Shown here piece by piece: positions 36,437 to 44,508 of a DNA stretch of 64,000 nucleotides. Position numbers and translations under genes: made by a program. Under the pieces are notes generated by a model. The model was not told the DNA's origin. It ran no database searches and saw nothing but the letters and a program-made list of their open reading frames with translations. The stretch comes from Planctomycetota bacterium (GTDB lineage: Bacteria > Planctomycetota > UBA1135 > GCA-002686595). Where the stretch lies: positions 45,274-109,273 of the forward strand of contig JAIOPM010000055.1 in NCBI GenBank assembly GCA_021413885.1, written 5' to 3'. Numbering within the stretch: the stretch's first letter is position 1; the number at the start of each line of letters is the position of its first letter.

Positions 36437-38499
36437 GACGCCGTTTTCTTCATCGCGACGCGGTAGAGCACGAACGCCATGAAGCTGAACGCCGCGACGC
36501 CGAGCAGACTGAAGCGGCCGTCGCCGAGGTGATCGAGAGCCCAGTGCTCGGCGCTGAGGTGGTCCGCGAGCCACTTCGAGACCGTGTCGTTCGCCTGCAA
36601 CGCCGCGACCAACACGCCGGCGAGCGCGCCGCCCGCGACGAGTCCGGTCGCGAACAGACTGCCGGGGCCGAGCTCGTCGTCGCCGTGGACCGCGTCGCCG
36701 CGCTTCTTCTGGCGCCAGTCGACCAAGCCCTTGAGCATCCCGCCCGCGAAGATCGGCAGCGTCGTCGAGAGCGGCAGGTACGCGCCGACCGCGAACGACA
36801 GCGGACTGACACCGCAGAGCTGCACGGTGATCGCGAGGAACACGCCGACCAACACGAACTGCCAGTCGAGGTTCTGCGCGAGCAAGCCCTTGATCAACGT
36901 CGCCATCAGCGTCGCTTGCGGCGCGGCGTACTTCTCGCCGATGTTGTGCGAGATCGTTCCGTCGGCGAGGACGTGCGGGTTGTCGAGCACGTTCATCGTG
37001 ATCCCGATCACGAACGCCGCCGCGACCGCGCCGAACATCAGGCCGATCTGCTGGTACTTCGGTGTCGCGCCGACCAAGTAGCCGGTCTTCAGGTCCTGGC
37101 TCGTCGCGCCCGCGTTCGCGGCCGCGATGCAGACCATCCCGCCGACGCACAGCGCCATCGGCTGGTAGATGTCGCCGGTCCAACCGATGCCGACGAAGAT
37201 CAGGCACGTCGCCATCAACGTCGCGATCGTCATCCCGGAGATCGGGTTCGAGCTCGAACCGATGATGCCGACGATGCGCGACGCGACCGTGACGAAGAAG
37301 AAGCCGAAGACGACGATCAGGACGCCGAGCAGCAACTTGCCGAACAGCGTGCCCGGGATGTACGGCAGGAACGCGAGGATCGCGATCAGCGCGAGGCTGC
37401 CGATCACCACGACGCTCATCGGGAGGTCGCGCTCGGTGCGCTTGGTCTTGAACGCGGCGCTCGCGCCGGCGCGCATCGAAGCGACGCTGCCCTTGAAGCT
37501 CGACACGATCGTCGGCAGCGTGCGCAAGAGCGTCATGAAGCCGCCGGCGGCGACCGCTCCCGCGCCGATCTGGCGGACGTACGCGCGGTAGATCGCGGTG
37601 TTGAGCGCGCCGAACTCGTGCGTCGCCGCGTCCCAACCGTACTTGAGCGGGTTCTCGCCGAGCTTGACGAGCTGCGCGTGGATCAAGTCCGCCGGCACCA
37701 GCGACGCGAGCAACGGGATCAGCCCGAGCCACGCGAGCACGCCGCCCGCGACCAACACGCCGCCGATCTTCGGCCCGATGATGTAGCCGACGCCGAGGTA
37801 CTCGGGCGTGATGTCGCCGCTGACCGTCGCGGCCGGGAAGATCTTGCTCTTCGCCGAGCTCACCCACGTCACCGTCTCGCGGATGATCAGGATGATCTTC
37901 TGCGCGACGGCGTAGAGGAACGCGAAGCCGAGCCCCATGTACGCCGTCTTCGCGAGGTCGCCGCCCTTCTCGCCGGCGATCAGCACCGACGCGCACGCGG
38001 TGCCTTCGGGATACGGCAGCACGCCGTGCTCCTTGACGATCAACGCGCGTCGCAGCGGGATCATCATCAACACGCCGAGCGTTCCGCCGAGCAACGCGAG
38101 CGTGAAGATCGTCCAGTAGTTGAAGTAGCTCGCGCCGACGCTCAGCCCCGACGAATCGCGCGCGAGGAAGAGGAAGCCCGGCAACGTGAACACGACGCCC
38201 GCGGCGATCGACTCGCCCGCGGAACCGATCGTCTGCACGATGTTGTTCTCGAGGATCGTCGAGCCGCCGAGCTTCTTCAGCAGCGAGATCGAGAGCACCG
38301 CGATCGGGATCGACGCCGACACCGTCAAGCCCGCCTTCAGCGCGAGGTAGACGGTCGACGCGCCGAAGATCAGGCCGAAGACCACGCCGATCACCACCGC
38401 CTTGACGGTGAACTCCGGCATCACCGTGTCGTCCGGAACGTACGGCTTGTGCTCGACGACCGTCTGGGGGGCGGAATCGGCGCTGGGTGCGTGTCCCAA
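36433..38499 (-). CDS. OPT-family oligopeptide transporter, paralogue
   Basis: The 688-residue product is an OPT-family transporter closely related to its neighbour, with KAVVIGVVFGLIFGASTVYL, ENNIVQTIGSAGESIAAG, YPEGTACASVLIAGEKGG, RQIGAGAVAAGGFMTLLR and NAGATSQDLKTGYLVGATP. A start at TTG (38499) is supported by a near-perfect ribosome site 3-12 bases upstream. The paired OPT arrangement, with a shared GTGA junction, suggests a duplicated transporter. Substrate is not predictable from sequence. Confidence 0.9.
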   Translation of the reverse strand: MGHAPSADSAPQTVVEHKPYVPDDTVMPEFTVKAVVIGVVFGLIFGASTVYLALKAGLTVSASIPIAVLSISLLKKLGGSTILENNIVQTIGSAGESIAAGVVFTLPGFLFLARDSSGLSVGASYFNYWTIFTLALLGGTLGVLMMIPLRRALIVKEHGVLPYPEGTACASVLIAGEKGGDLAKTAYMGLGFAFLYAVAQKIILIIRETVTWVSSAKSKIFPAATVSGDITPEYLGVGYIIGPKIGGVLVAGGVLAWLGLIPLLASLVPADLIHAQLVKLGENPLKYGWDAATHEFGALNTAIYRAYVRQIGAGAVAAGGFMTLLRTLPTIVSSFKGSVASMRAGASAAFKTKRTERDLPMSVVVIGSLALIAILAFLPYIPGTLFGKLLLGVLIVVFGFFFVTVASRIVGIIGSSSNPISGMTIATLMATCLIFVGIGWTGDIYQPMALCVGGMVCIAAANAGATSQDLKTGYLVGATPKYQQIGLMFGAVAAAFVIGITMNVLDNPHVLADGTISHNIGEKYAAPQATLMATLIKGLLAQNLDWQFVLVGVFLAITVQLCGVSPLSFAVGAYLPLSTTLPIFAGGMLKGLVDWRQKKRGDAVHGDDELGPGSLFATGLVAGGALAGVLVAALQANDTVSKWLADHLSAEHWALDHLGDGRFSLLGVAAFSFMAFVLYRVAMKKTAS

Positions 38500-38502
38500 G
38501 AA

Positions 38503-38511
38503 CTCCTCCTT
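38503..38511 (-). promoter_or_regulatory. Strong Shine-Dalgarno site supporting a TTG start
   Basis: On the minus strand these bases read AAGGAGGAG and lie just before the TTG that starts the first OPT gene. This is the strongest ribosome site I noticed in the window, and it decides the start of that gene in favour of TTG over a downstream ATG. Confidence 0.75.
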
Positions 38512-38615
38512 GCGTGGGGGGGACCGAAAGGCGCTCGGATCCTAGCCATGCCGCCGAGCGACGCAAACGTCGAGCTCGCGAGCACGCCCGTCGCGCGGCG
38601 GAGGGTCGCCGAAGC

Positions 38616-39932
38616 TCAGCGCTTCTGGCAGTACTTCACGAACTCGGCTTCGAAGCCCGCGAGGTCGACGCCGTAGACCGAACGGATCGCCGCTTCGATG
38701 TCGGCGAGCTCGTCGCTCCGGACCCGCCCGACGGCGACGAGGAACCGATCGAAGCGCTCCTTGCCGAACTTGCTCTCGCGCGCGAACTCGATCACCACCG
38801 CGGCCTGCTTGTAGTGATCGGCCGCCTGATCGCCGCCCGGCGCGTTCTCGTCCGCCGAGCCGAGCAGGCTTTCGATCTGCATGAACTGCGCGAGCTTCGT
38901 GTACCGCCCCTTCTTCACCGACGTCGCGGCAGCAGAACGATCGCCCGGTTTCGTCTCGATGTACTCGGCGACGCCTTCTTGGAACCACGAGCCCCCGCCC
39001 GAGAGGTGCAGACGATTCGCGAAGATCTGGTGCGTCGCCTCGTGGATGTGGACGGGATCGTTCGGCGCCTCGTACCACGTCGCGTAGTAGTCCTTCCACG
39101 CGTGGCCCTTCGAACGCTTCGCGTTCTCGAGCGACGTGTTCGCGACCTTCACGTAGTACGCGTAGTATTGCTCGGGCGTGCGGAAGAGGAACACCGGCAT
39201 CTTCTTGCGCCCCTTCACCTCCGCGAACGGATACGTCTTCTGGATCGTCGCGTACGCCTCCTCCATCTTCTTGGCGAAGAGCTTGCCGCCCGAGGAGTTG
39301 CCGAGGATCAAGTAGTGCTCGGTGACGATCGGCTTCTCGTGATCGGCGACGACGTCGTCGGGCGCGTCGCGCTTCCAACGCGCTTCGATCTCCGCTTCGG
39401 TCCACGAGCCGTCGCCGACCTTGCCGCGGTAGACGACGCCGGTCTTCAGGAACGCGAGCAACTGCGCTTCGCCCTCCGCGTTCGGCGGCGGTTGGCAACG
39501 CACGTCGATCAAGTAGCCGCCTTGCTCGAGCAGCGCTCCCAACTGATAGACGCGCGCGCGCACTTCGCCGCCGGCCGCGCGTTGGTCGCCGATGCCGAGG
39601 CTCGCGAACGGCGCGAGACCGAATTTGCCGGTCGGCGTCTCGGTGCGCTCGTAACGGAAGGCCGGCGCGTCCTTCGCGAGCGGCCGCACGTTGAACTCGC
39701 CGAGGTCGGAGACGTCCTCGGGCTCGACGAAGCGCTCGGGGTCGTCGAGGAACGCGACGAGCGTGATCATGACCGAACTCTCGCCGAGCTTTCCGGTCCA
39801 ACGACCGCCGTCGTCGCTGACGTCGAGGGTCTTCAGGTCTGCGAGCGGCGGCAGCGCGACGTCGAGATTGAGCGCGGAGAACGAAACCTGCTCTTGGAGC
39901 AGCGCGATGCAGACGAGCAAGTTCGCGAGCAT
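38616..39932 (-). CDS. Exported gluzincin-type zinc metallopeptidase (DUF1570-like)
   Basis: The 438-residue product has a short signal-like N terminus (MLANLLVCIALLQEQ) and a C-terminal peptidase block with HEATH (297-301), then WFQEGVAEYIE, whose Glu319 is the likely third zinc ligand. This is the gluzincin arrangement. The N-terminal 200 residues are beta-rich and of unknown family. The ATG at 39932 was chosen over one 14 codons upstream because GAGAAAG lies 3-9 bases before it and the signal-like segment then begins the protein. Exported proteins with this HExxH and W-F-x-E-G pair are usually labelled DUF1570-like. Substrate unknown. Confidence 0.75.
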   Translation of the reverse strand: MLANLLVCIALLQEQVSFSALNLDVALPPLADLKTLDVSDDGGRWTGKLGESSVMITLVAFLDDPERFVEPEDVSDLGEFNVRPLAKDAPAFRYERTETPTGKFGLAPFASLGIGDQRAAGGEVRARVYQLGALLEQGGYLIDVRCQPPPNAEGEAQLLAFLKTGVVYRGKVGDGSWTEAEIEARWKRDAPDDVVADHEKPIVTEHYLILGNSSGGKLFAKKMEEAYATIQKTYPFAEVKGRKKMPVFLFRTPEQYYAYYVKVANTSLENAKRSKGHAWKDYYATWYEAPNDPVHIHEATHQIFANRLHLSGGGSWFQEGVAEYIETKPGDRSAAATSVKKGRYTKLAQFMQIESLLGSADENAPGGDQAADHYKQAAVVIEFARESKFGKERFDRFLVAVGRVRSDELADIEAAIRSVYGVDLAGFEAEFVKYCQKR

Positions 39933-39986
39933 GTCTTTCTCGAGTTCCGAGGTTAGCGCAGTAGTCGATGCCAACGCTGTACGTCT

Positions 39987-41924
39987 CTAGTGGTGATCCG
40001 GATCCGACGCCGGCTCCACCGCCCCGCCCGATCGCGCGTCACCTACGCCCTTCTCACGCGGCGTCGCCCGGAGTAGCGAAAGCGTCAACAGCACGTGCAG
40101 AACCCGCTCGCTTGCCTGGCGACCAAATCGATTGGTAGCCCAAAGTCCGTGGCACACGTCGTTCCGAATGTTCAGCCCCTTCGGATGGGTGAGTACGCTG
40201 AGCAAATACATCCGCAGGTTCTCTCCAGCGTCGCCAGGAACCGGCCATGCATCTTTCGGGAGCATGTCGTTGAGGTTCTTGAACTGCATCACTCCACGAC
40301 CGGTGCGGTGCGGTTTTGTGCTGGGCTTGCCGCCATGCGGAGACAGGCCGACGATGGCGTGCTCAATCTGAGGGATGAGCAGGTGGATCGCCTGCGCGTA
40401 GTCGCCCATCAAGTGCGCTTGGATTCCTCTGCGGATCAGCTCCATGCGATCCGCGACGAAGAAGGGGCACTTCTCTACGAACGCGACTACATGCTCCGTC
40501 GTCAACCCGTCGCGAACTAGCCGGTCGATGGTCCACGAGATCCAAGGCACGTCGAATTGCAGGGCTTCGGCTGTGCGGTGAACCATGAGGCCATCTGGAT
40601 CGCCGGCTGAGTCGCCCACGTCTGCCTCGATGTGGCCGTGATCCAACTTGACCGGCTGCGCCGCGAAGATGGCGTAGATCGGGTGCTCGCGCGCGGTCTC
40701 TTCTGCACGTCGAGCAACCTCTCCTTGATCAGGCACATTGCGCCGTGCGAGACGCACAAGTGCGGCCTCGAATCCGCCCTCGACCATCGCATCAAGGAAC
40801 TTCTCCACGTCCTCCTTGGAGATCTCGCGCGACACCGTCGATCGCGCCATCCGCTTCTCCGCCTCGGGCCCTAGCTTCTGCGCTTCGAGTTGGACTCTGT
40901 CCGCTTCGTCCCGAGCGCCTGCCAACAGGTAGTGCTCTCGGGCGTCGTTTAGGAAGATCACGCCCATGAGTGCGTCGCCCAACTTCGCTCGCCGCTCGAA
41001 TGCTCCGGCCACAAGGTGAATCACGCGCGCTCGATCCGACGGCATGCCCCTCCGTTCGTAGTAGGCCGCTAGTCGCATGCCGATATCGCGCGGACTATGC
41101 GGATCGGCATCCCACTCGCTTCCCGGCGTCGTCATCACCGCGAGCTTCGACTCGAACAGGGCGATGACCGTGCGCTCCTGCTCGGGTTCAAGGTGCGGCC
41201 CTTTCTCTGGAGGCAGGAGATTGTCGAACAGATAGCAGTACGTGCCGATCCTGTCGTCCTCGGCCGTTCGTTCCACGTACTCAATACTCGCCGCTGTAGC
41301 GGCGGCGATTCGAGTTGAGTCGTCCACGCTCATCGCAAGTCTGAGCGCTCGTCCCAGGCTCTGACGCATCTCGTATCGGGCCGCGCCGTTGTCCATCCGC
41401 GACGCAGCGATGTATGCATCGACGGCAAGGCGCGCAAACTCGATGGCGCCTCTTCCGCGCTTGGACTTGGTGACCACATGCGTCATGTCCCACACAAGGT
41501 CGGCGTAGCGCGCGACGAGCACAGGATGCCTTGCTGCCCTCGCGCGCATCGCCCAGTACGCCAACACATCCGGTTCGACCTCTGCGATGTCCGGCGAATA
41601 GTACGCAGACCCTTCAGACGTCGTTCCCGACATCAGGGGTTGGAAGTACGTGCCCCACGGCCCTCCGCCAGCAACGCCGTGTGTGCTGAAAGCGAACGCG
41701 ACTTGCTCCGCCCACGCTCCCCGTCTCAGCGCCGGCGCGAGGGACTGGCGATTGGGCACGGCTCGACCTAACTCGCGTTCGACTTCGTGGCTATCGAAGG
41801 CAGTTGGCCGCGAGTCAAGCGCCTCAAGCACCGCGACCAACTCGGGCGGCGGCTGGACAGGCAGTCCTTTCTGCGCGCCTGACAGGTTCGAGTCTCCGTT
41901 GGCGATCGGGGCACCCTCGGTCAT
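39987..41924 (-). CDS. DUF4209-domain protein with HEPN-like RNDVCH motif
   Basis: A 645-residue soluble, mostly helical protein. The C-terminal region has the DUF4209 hallmark LNIRNDVCHGLW, whose Arg587-x4-His592 is the R-x(4-6)-H pattern of HEPN nucleases. The N-terminal 400 residues look like helical repeats. HEPN domains are commonly RNA-cleaving parts of toxins, abortive-infection and other defence proteins. Here an RNase role is inference. Base composition and codon choice look visibly less G+C-rich than the genes on both sides, which hints at recent acquisition. It lies between the peptidase and the GNAT gene. No antitoxin-like small partner is visible next to it. Confidence 0.75.
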   Translation of the reverse strand: MTEGAPIANGDSNLSGAQKGLPVQPPPELVAVLEALDSRPTAFDSHEVERELGRAVPNRQSLAPALRRGAWAEQVAFAFSTHGVAGGGPWGTYFQPLMSGTTSEGSAYYSPDIAEVEPDVLAYWAMRARAARHPVLVARYADLVWDMTHVVTKSKRGRGAIEFARLAVDAYIAASRMDNGAARYEMRQSLGRALRLAMSVDDSTRIAAATAASIEYVERTAEDDRIGTYCYLFDNLLPPEKGPHLEPEQERTVIALFESKLAVMTTPGSEWDADPHSPRDIGMRLAAYYERRGMPSDRARVIHLVAGAFERRAKLGDALMGVIFLNDAREHYLLAGARDEADRVQLEAQKLGPEAEKRMARSTVSREISKEDVEKFLDAMVEGGFEAALVRLARRNVPDQGEVARRAEETAREHPIYAIFAAQPVKLDHGHIEADVGDSAGDPDGLMVHRTAEALQFDVPWISWTIDRLVRDGLTTEHVVAFVEKCPFFVADRMELIRRGIQAHLMGDYAQAIHLLIPQIEHAIVGLSPHGGKPSTKPHRTGRGVMQFKNLNDMLPKDAWPVPGDAGENLRMYLLSVLTHPKGLNIRNDVCHGLWATNRFGRQASERVLHVLLTLSLLRATPREKGVGDARSGGAVEPASDPDHH

Positions 41925-42011
41925 GGTTGGGCCGAAGGTAGTCGAGTTCCCTCGATGTATCCACGCAGCACCGATGGCGAAGGCCGCGCGCGGCGAACGC
42001 GACCACTGCGG

Positions 42012-42545
42012 CTATCGCGGATCGCCGCCGGCCGGTCGCAGAAGTTTGCGATAGATCACGCGGTCGTCGCCTTCCTCGTAGAAGTCCGGTACGCGCGCGA
42101 CCTCGACGTAGCCGGTCGACGCGTAGAACCCGCGCTGCGCGGCGTACGACGGCTTGCCGCCGGTCTCGATCAGGATCATGCGGCCGCCGTCGGCGCGCAC
42201 CGCTTCCTCGACCGCGCCGAGCACCGCCTTGCCGATGCCGCGGCCGTGCAGCGTCTTGTCGACCGCGATCCAGTAGACGTCGAACGTGCCGAGCGTGCAC
42301 GGCGTCGCGCCGAAACACGCGTAGCCTGCGACGACGCGCTCGAGCTCCGCGACGACGAAGCGATAGCCTCCGCCTCCCGGCGTGAGGCCGAGATCGATCA
42401 GCTCGAGCGCGACCGGGATTTCATCCGGCCGGAACGCGCGCGTGTCGACGAGCAGCCGCTCGAGCGGCGCGCGATCACGCGCCTCGAGTCCGCGCAGCAC
42501 GACGTTCGAGCGCGAGCTCGGCGATGCGGGCGACGAGTTGGGCAT
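42012..42545 (-). CDS. GNAT-family N-acetyltransferase
   Basis: The 177-residue product is a GNAT acyltransferase: VVLRGLEARDRAPLERLLVD opening, IAVDKTLHGRGIGKAVLGAV (the acetyl-CoA-binding R/Q-x-x-G-x-G/A pattern) and a QRGFYASTGYVEVARVPDFY end. The ATG at 42545 has AAGGA close upstream but lies 71 bases inside the ATP-grasp gene, so the two overlap. A GTG at 42500 is a later alternative. It is the last gene of the KamA/ATP-grasp run. In methanogens and some bacteria a GNAT enzyme (AblB) acetylates beta-lysine made by KamA, but AblB is longer, so this one may act on a different product of the cassette. Confidence 0.85.
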   Translation of the reverse strand: MPNSSPASPSSRSNVVLRGLEARDRAPLERLLVDTRAFRPDEIPVALELIDLGLTPGGGGYRFVVAELERVVAGYACFGATPCTLGTFDVYWIAVDKTLHGRGIGKAVLGAVEEAVRADGGRMILIETGGKPSYAAQRGFYASTGYVEVARVPDFYEEGDDRVIYRKLLRPAGGDPR

Positions 42546-43491
42546 GGGTCCTTCCGCTCCTTTGGGCCGCGAGCGCGAATCCCGCGTCGGGCGACAGATC
42601 GGGATTCGGGTTGACGTCGATCACGAACGCGCGGCCGCGCGCGTCGAGGCGCAGGTCGACGCGGCCGTAGTCGCGGCCGCCGATCGCGGCCCACGCGCCG
42701 CGTGCGAGACGCTCGAGCTCGGCGCGCTCCGCGGCGGCGAGCAACTTCGCCGCGCCGGAGAGCGTGCGGTTCCAGTCGTCGCTGCCTTCGATCCACTTGC
42801 CCGCGTACGTGACGATGCGCGGCACGTCGGCGGGGAAGTTCGCGAAGTCGATCTCGCCGAACGAGAGCAACTCCGCGCCCGCACCTTCACCGATCAACGC
42901 GACGTTGAACTCGCGGCCGTCGACGAATTCCTCGACCAACGCGGGTTGGCGATAGCGCTCGATCACGAACCGCGCCCGCGCGCGCGCCGCAGCGACGTCG
43001 CGGACGACGCTCGCGCCGTCGATGCCGTGGCTCGCGTCCTCGCGCGTCGGTTTGACGATCGCGGGGAACGGCACGTCGAGCGGTTCATCGCCGCGCGCGA
43101 GCGTCGCGCCGCGCGGCACCGTTACGCCGGCCGCGGCGAGAACGACGCGCGAGAGCGGTTTGTCGAGCGACACGCCTAGCGCCCGCGGGTCGGAGCCCGT
43201 GAAGGCGAGCCCCGACAATTCGAGCGCTCCCGCGAACGCCGCTTCGAGCCGCGGGTCGCCGCCGATCGACTCGACCAGGTTGAAGACGAGGTCGACGTCG
43301 AGGTTCGCGAGGACGCGGAGGATCTCGCGCGGCTCGGGTCGGATCGCGATGCGCTCGACCGACGCGCCGCTCGCGCGCAAACTCTCGGCGACCGCGCTCG
43401 CGCACGCTACGACCGCTTGCACCGCGATCGCATCTTCGACGCCACCGCCGAGCAACGCTTCGTCCCGATTGAACACGACGGCGACGCGCAC
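42475..43491 (-). CDS. ATP-grasp ligase, D-alanine-D-alanine ligase-like (second of two)
   Basis: The 338-residue product has the D-Ala-D-Ala ligase-like ATP-grasp layout: an N-terminal Rossmann-like part (VAVVFNRDEALLGG, DLVFNLVESIGGDPRLEAA), GLAFTGSDPRALGVSLDKPLSR is the entry to the ATP-binding half (about 100-120), then PAIVKPTREDASHGI, LVEEFVDGREFNVALIGEG, and the metal-site block GRDYGRVDLRLDARG and VIDVNPNPDLSPD. All the usual ATP and magnesium residues seem present. It should activate a carboxylate as acyl phosphate and join it to an amine. The GTG start at 43491 is 2 bases after the stop of the first ligase. Confidence 0.85.
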   Translation of the reverse strand: MRVAVVFNRDEALLGGGVEDAIAVQAVVACASAVAESLRASGASVERIAIRPEPREILRVLANLDVDLVFNLVESIGGDPRLEAAFAGALELSGLAFTGSDPRALGVSLDKPLSRVVLAAAGVTVPRGATLARGDEPLDVPFPAIVKPTREDASHGIDGASVVRDVAAARARARFVIERYRQPALVEEFVDGREFNVALIGEGAGAELLSFGEIDFANFPADVPRIVTYAGKWIEGSDDWNRTLSGAAKLLAAAERAELERLARGAWAAIGGRDYGRVDLRLDARGRAFVIDVNPNPDLSPDAGFALAAQRSGRTHAQLVARIAELALERRAARTRGA

Positions 43492-43493
43492 GC

Positions 43494-44489
43494 TCAGAGC
43501 CCCCACCGTTCGCGCGCGGCGTCGACCACGCCGAGGATCAAGTCGTCGTACTCGAAGTGCGCGAGCTCGCAGAGCAACGCGAGGTCGCTCCAACCCGGCC
43601 GGATGCCGGGCAGCGGATTCGCTTCGAGGAAACGCGGCTCGCCGCGCGCGTCGCATCGCAGATCGATGCGCGCAAGGTCACGGCATTCGAGCGCGCGGAA
43701 GCTCATGAGCGCGAGGTCGGCGATCCGCGCGACGAATTCCGCGGGACGACGCGGCGGGACATGGAGATCGATTTCGTTGCGCCAATCGTCGCTGCGCTTC
43801 ACCTCGAGCGAGTAGACGAACTCCTCGCGCGGCACGAGCTTCGGCACGACCTCCATCACGCCGAGCACGCGCGCCTTCGCGCCGTTGCCGAGGATGCCGA
43901 CCGTGAATTCGGGTCCGGAGCAATACTCCTCGACCAACACGGGCTCGCCGTAGTCGGCGAGCAATTCACCGGCGCGAACGACGAGCTCGTCCGCGTTCGC
44001 GACGCGCGACCGTTTGCGCACGCCGATGCTCGAACCCTCGAACAGCGGCTTCGCGAAGAGCGGGAACTCGAGGTCGATCGCCTTCGCAGCGTCGATGGAC
44101 TCCACGACGCGAAAACGCGGCGTCGCGATCCCGTGCGACGCGACCAAGCGCTTCGCCACCGCCTTGTCGAGCGTCGCCGCGAGCGTCAGCGGATCGGAAT
44201 GCGTGTACGGAATGCGGAGCAGCTCGAGCACCGCGGGCACGTGCGCCTCGCGCGAACGCGAACCGAAGCCTTCGGCGAGGTTGAAGACGAGCTCGCACGG
44301 CCGCGCGAGCACGCTCTCGAGGAACCGCCGGCCGCCGCCGAGCCGCCGCGTCGTGTGACCGCCGCGGACGAGCGCGCGCTCGACGCCTTCGACGGTTTCG
44401 ATCGAGTCGAACTCCTCGTAGCGATCGTCGGGCTCGCCGCTCCGCGTCGCATGGTCGGCCTTGAGATCGAAGGCGATCCCGATCTCCAT
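43494..44489 (-). CDS. ATP-grasp ligase, D-alanine-D-alanine ligase-like (first of two)
   Basis: The 331-residue product is a second, related ATP-grasp ligase: EIGIAFDLKADH, ELVFNLAEGFGSRSREA, IPYTHSDPLTLAATLDKAVAKRL is the substrate-gate region (about 110-130), then FPLFAKPLFEGSSIGV (ATP-binding lysine), LVEEYCSGPEFTVGILGNG, CRDLARIDLRCDARGEP, and FLEANPLPGIRPGWS at the metal site. It resembles the downstream ligase over its whole length but is not a recent copy. It starts at the ATG 19 bases after kamA. Two different ligases in a row suggest that two bonds are formed or two acceptors used. Confidence 0.85.
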   Translation of the reverse strand: MEIGIAFDLKADHATRSGEPDDRYEEFDSIETVEGVERALVRGGHTTRRLGGGRRFLESVLARPCELVFNLAEGFGSRSREAHVPAVLELLRIPYTHSDPLTLAATLDKAVAKRLVASHGIATPRFRVVESIDAAKAIDLEFPLFAKPLFEGSSIGVRKRSRVANADELVVRAGELLADYGEPVLVEEYCSGPEFTVGILGNGAKARVLGVMEVVPKLVPREEFVYSLEVKRSDDWRNEIDLHVPPRRPAEFVARIADLALMSFRALECRDLARIDLRCDARGEPRFLEANPLPGIRPGWSDLALLCELAHFEYDDLILGVVDAARERWGL

Positions 44490-44508
44490 CGCGTCCTCCG
44501 TCGGCGCC

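Noticed and set aside
34286..38566. One 1426-codon minus-strand frame spanning both OPT genes
   Set aside because: The upstream half of this frame does not read as protein. The first OPT gene lies in another frame, and the second OPT begins at the GTGA junction at 36436.
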